Source: an uncultured Lachnospiraceae bacterium (lineage in GTDB: Bacteria; Bacillota; Clostridia; Lachnospirales; Lachnospiraceae). Taken from it: a stretch of 64,000 nucleotides of DNA. The notes beneath the pieces were generated by a model that did not search any database, was not told where the DNA came from, and was given only the letters and a program-made list of their open reading frames with translations. The DNA is taken from assembly GCA_934418125.1 (NCBI GenBank), contig CAKRWT010000002.1, positions 104,879 to 168,878 on the forward strand, given 5' to 3'. Numbering within the stretch: position 1 is the stretch's first letter; every line of letters begins with the position of its first letter. Both the position numbers and the translations under genes were made by a program. This document shows, one piece after another, positions 62,942-64,000 of the stretch.

Positions 62942-62994
62942 TTGACAAATAAACGACCGTTTACTATCATGTGAATGTAAACGGTCGTTTATTT
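62942..62994 (+). promoter_or_regulatory. TetR promoter with two palindromic operators
   Basis: TTGACA (62942-62947), 17-base spacer, TATCAT (62965-62970). The spacer is an operator: arm 62947-62964 is the exact inverse of 62977-62994 (AAATAAACGACCGTTTAC), and each arm is itself near-palindromic (AAACGACCGTTT). Repressor binding would block the promoter, so autoregulation by the TetR protein downstream is likely. Confidence 0.8.
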
Positions 62995-63012
62995 TTCTTG
63001 GAGGAAATGTTT

Positions 63013-63621
63013 ATGGGTAATAGGAAAGAGGAAATATTAATTGTGGCACTGCATCTGTTCGCCAGAGATGGTTACGAGGCCGTTTCCGTCAGTCAGATAG
63101 CAGGAGAACTTGCTATGACAAAAGGGGCATTATATAGACATTATAAAAGTAAAAGAGATATTTTTGACTGTATTGTGCAGCGTATGAAGCAGCAGGATGG
63201 TGAACAGGCAGCAGAATATGATATGCCACAAGAGGAAAAAGAAAAAATGCCGGAACAGTATGGGAAGGTATCACTGGATGATTTGGTGGAATACAGCAAG
63301 TCAATGTATGAATACTGGACAGAGGATGATTTTGCATCATCGTTTCGGAAGATGCTCACAATAGAGCAGTTTCGCAGTGAAGAGATGCAGAAGTTATATC
63401 AGCAGTATCTCGTGGCTGGACCTGCTTCTTATGTGAAAGATTTATTTGAAAGTATTGGAATTGTAAATGCTAAGGATAAAGCTGTCAGATTTTATGCTGT
63501 TATGCATTTTTATTACAGTCTTTATGATGGAGCAGAAGATAAAGAAAAGGTAAAAGATGAATTTGTATCAGCTATAAAAAGCTTGGTACAAGAGTTGAAG
63601 GGAAGGAGAATCAGTTCATGA
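63013..63621 (+). CDS. TetR-family transcriptional regulator
   Basis: About 202 residues. N-terminal TetR helix-turn-helix (KEEILIVALHLFARDGYEAV, then SQIAGELAMTKGALYRHYKSKRDIF), variable ligand domain after residue 60. ATG 63013 is chosen because GGAGG at 63000-63004 is 8 bases away; ATG 63007 is too close. Overlaps the next gene by ATGA, so the GNAT protein is probably its coregulated target. Confidence 0.93.
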   Translation: MGNRKEEILIVALHLFARDGYEAVSVSQIAGELAMTKGALYRHYKSKRDIFDCIVQRMKQQDGEQAAEYDMPQEEKEKMPEQYGKVSLDDLVEYSKSMYEYWTEDDFASSFRKMLTIEQFRSEEMQKLYQQYLVAGPASYVKDLFESIGIVNAKDKAVRFYAVMHFYYSLYDGAEDKEKVKDEFVSAIKSLVQELKGRRISS

Positions 63622-64000
63622 AAAATAATATAGTAATCCGTATAGAAGAAAAAAGTGAATATCGCGAGGTGGAAAATCTGGTAAGAGACAGCTTTTGGAA
63701 TGTATACCGCCCCGGATGCCAGGAGCATTATGTCATTAACCAGCTGAGAAATGATTTGGCATTTGTACCGGAGCTTGATTTTGTAATGGATCTGGACGGA
63801 GAACTTATCGGGCAGAATATCTTTGTGAGAACTGCAATTATAGCAGATGACGGAAGAAGCATTCCAATTATGACGATGGGACCAATCTGTATCAAGAACG
63901 AATATAAACGGAAGGGATATGGAAAAATCCTGCTTGATTATTCATTGGAGAAAGCTGCAGAGCTTGGCTGTGGAGCACTATGCTTTGAAGGAAATATTGA
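63618..64000 (+). CDS. GNAT-family N-acetyltransferase (3' end outside window)
   Basis: First 127 residues. IVIRIEEKSEYREVENLVRD opens a GNAT fold; PIMTMGPICIKNEYKRKGYG includes the acetyl-CoA loop (R-K-G-Y-G-K), then ILLDYSLEKAAELGCGALC. Substrate unknown. Starts within the tetR stop, so it is translated from the TetR-controlled transcript. The coding frame runs off the window. Confidence 0.88.
   Translation, partial: MKNNIVIRIEEKSEYREVENLVRDSFWNVYRPGCQEHYVINQLRNDLAFVPELDFVMDLDGELIGQNIFVRTAIIADDGRSIPIMTMGPICIKNEYKRKGYGKILLDYSLEKAAELGCGALCFEGNI

Overview
The window is a stretch of a Lachnospiraceae-type (Clostridia, low-to-mid GC Gram-positive) chromosome. The evidence is gene order and protein type: frr-uppS-cdsA-dxr-rseP-ispG-polC, rimP-nusA-rnpM-ylxQ-infB-rbfA-nrnA-truB-ribF, rpsO-pnp, a Gram-positive PolC replicase, pyruvate phosphate dikinase and a fused FolB-FolK. 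Genus cannot be fixed from the sequence alone.

Layout. 1-5015: translation, isoprenoid and envelope genes (pyrH end, frr, uppS, cdsA, dxr, rseP), closed by a hairpin terminator overlapping the rseP stop. 5076-11664: a separately promoted signalling cassette placed between rseP and ispG: PP2C phosphatase, soluble Ser/Thr kinase, two tandem membrane-anchored BMP-type (nucleoside-receptor-like) binding proteins, and a hybrid histidine kinase with REC and HPt domains. 11723-17966: ispG, polC and a cytidylate-kinase-like gene. 18049-20537: a polar amino-acid ABC transporter. 20662-20733: tRNA-Glu(CTC), followed by a chemoreceptor pseudogene. 21669-30205: the rimP-to-ribF translation operon. 30289-33239: a Na/Pi-PhoU protein and an NlpC/P60 wall hydrolase behind a perfect-consensus promoter and a WalR-like box. 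33243-35988: rpsO and pnp. 36108-39310: pyrBI, nitroreductase, a PH-like protein and a CmpB-like membrane protein. 39421-44182: a folate operon (folC-folE-HD protein-folP-folBK) and a GNAT gene. 44194-53386: a DUF5050 protein divergent from pheA, a DUF815 ATPase, ppx, ppk1, maf, a HAD gene and a small acidic protein. 53397-56785 (minus): HAD, PHP and ABC-F genes.

56934-57323 holds no gene longer than 31 codons but contains what looks like a complete type I toxin-antitoxin locus: a 31-residue membrane peptide of the holin-like toxin type, convergent promoters, inverted repeats at both transcript starts, mutually exclusive leader pairings around the ribosome binding site, and a predicted antisense RNA. 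After GDPD and ppdK genes, 61224-62727 is mobile-element debris: a truncated DUF6075-like gene, the tail of an ICE helicase/methylase, and a small-protein/GNAT pair broken by a one-base frameshift. The window ends with an autoregulated TetR gene overlapping a GNAT gene cut by the window edge.

The strongest candidates for something undescribed are the PP2C-kinase-BMP-BMP-hybrid kinase cassette and the type I toxin locus with its apparent RNA switch. All functional statements rest on motif recognition and family knowledge; no searches or structure predictions were run.
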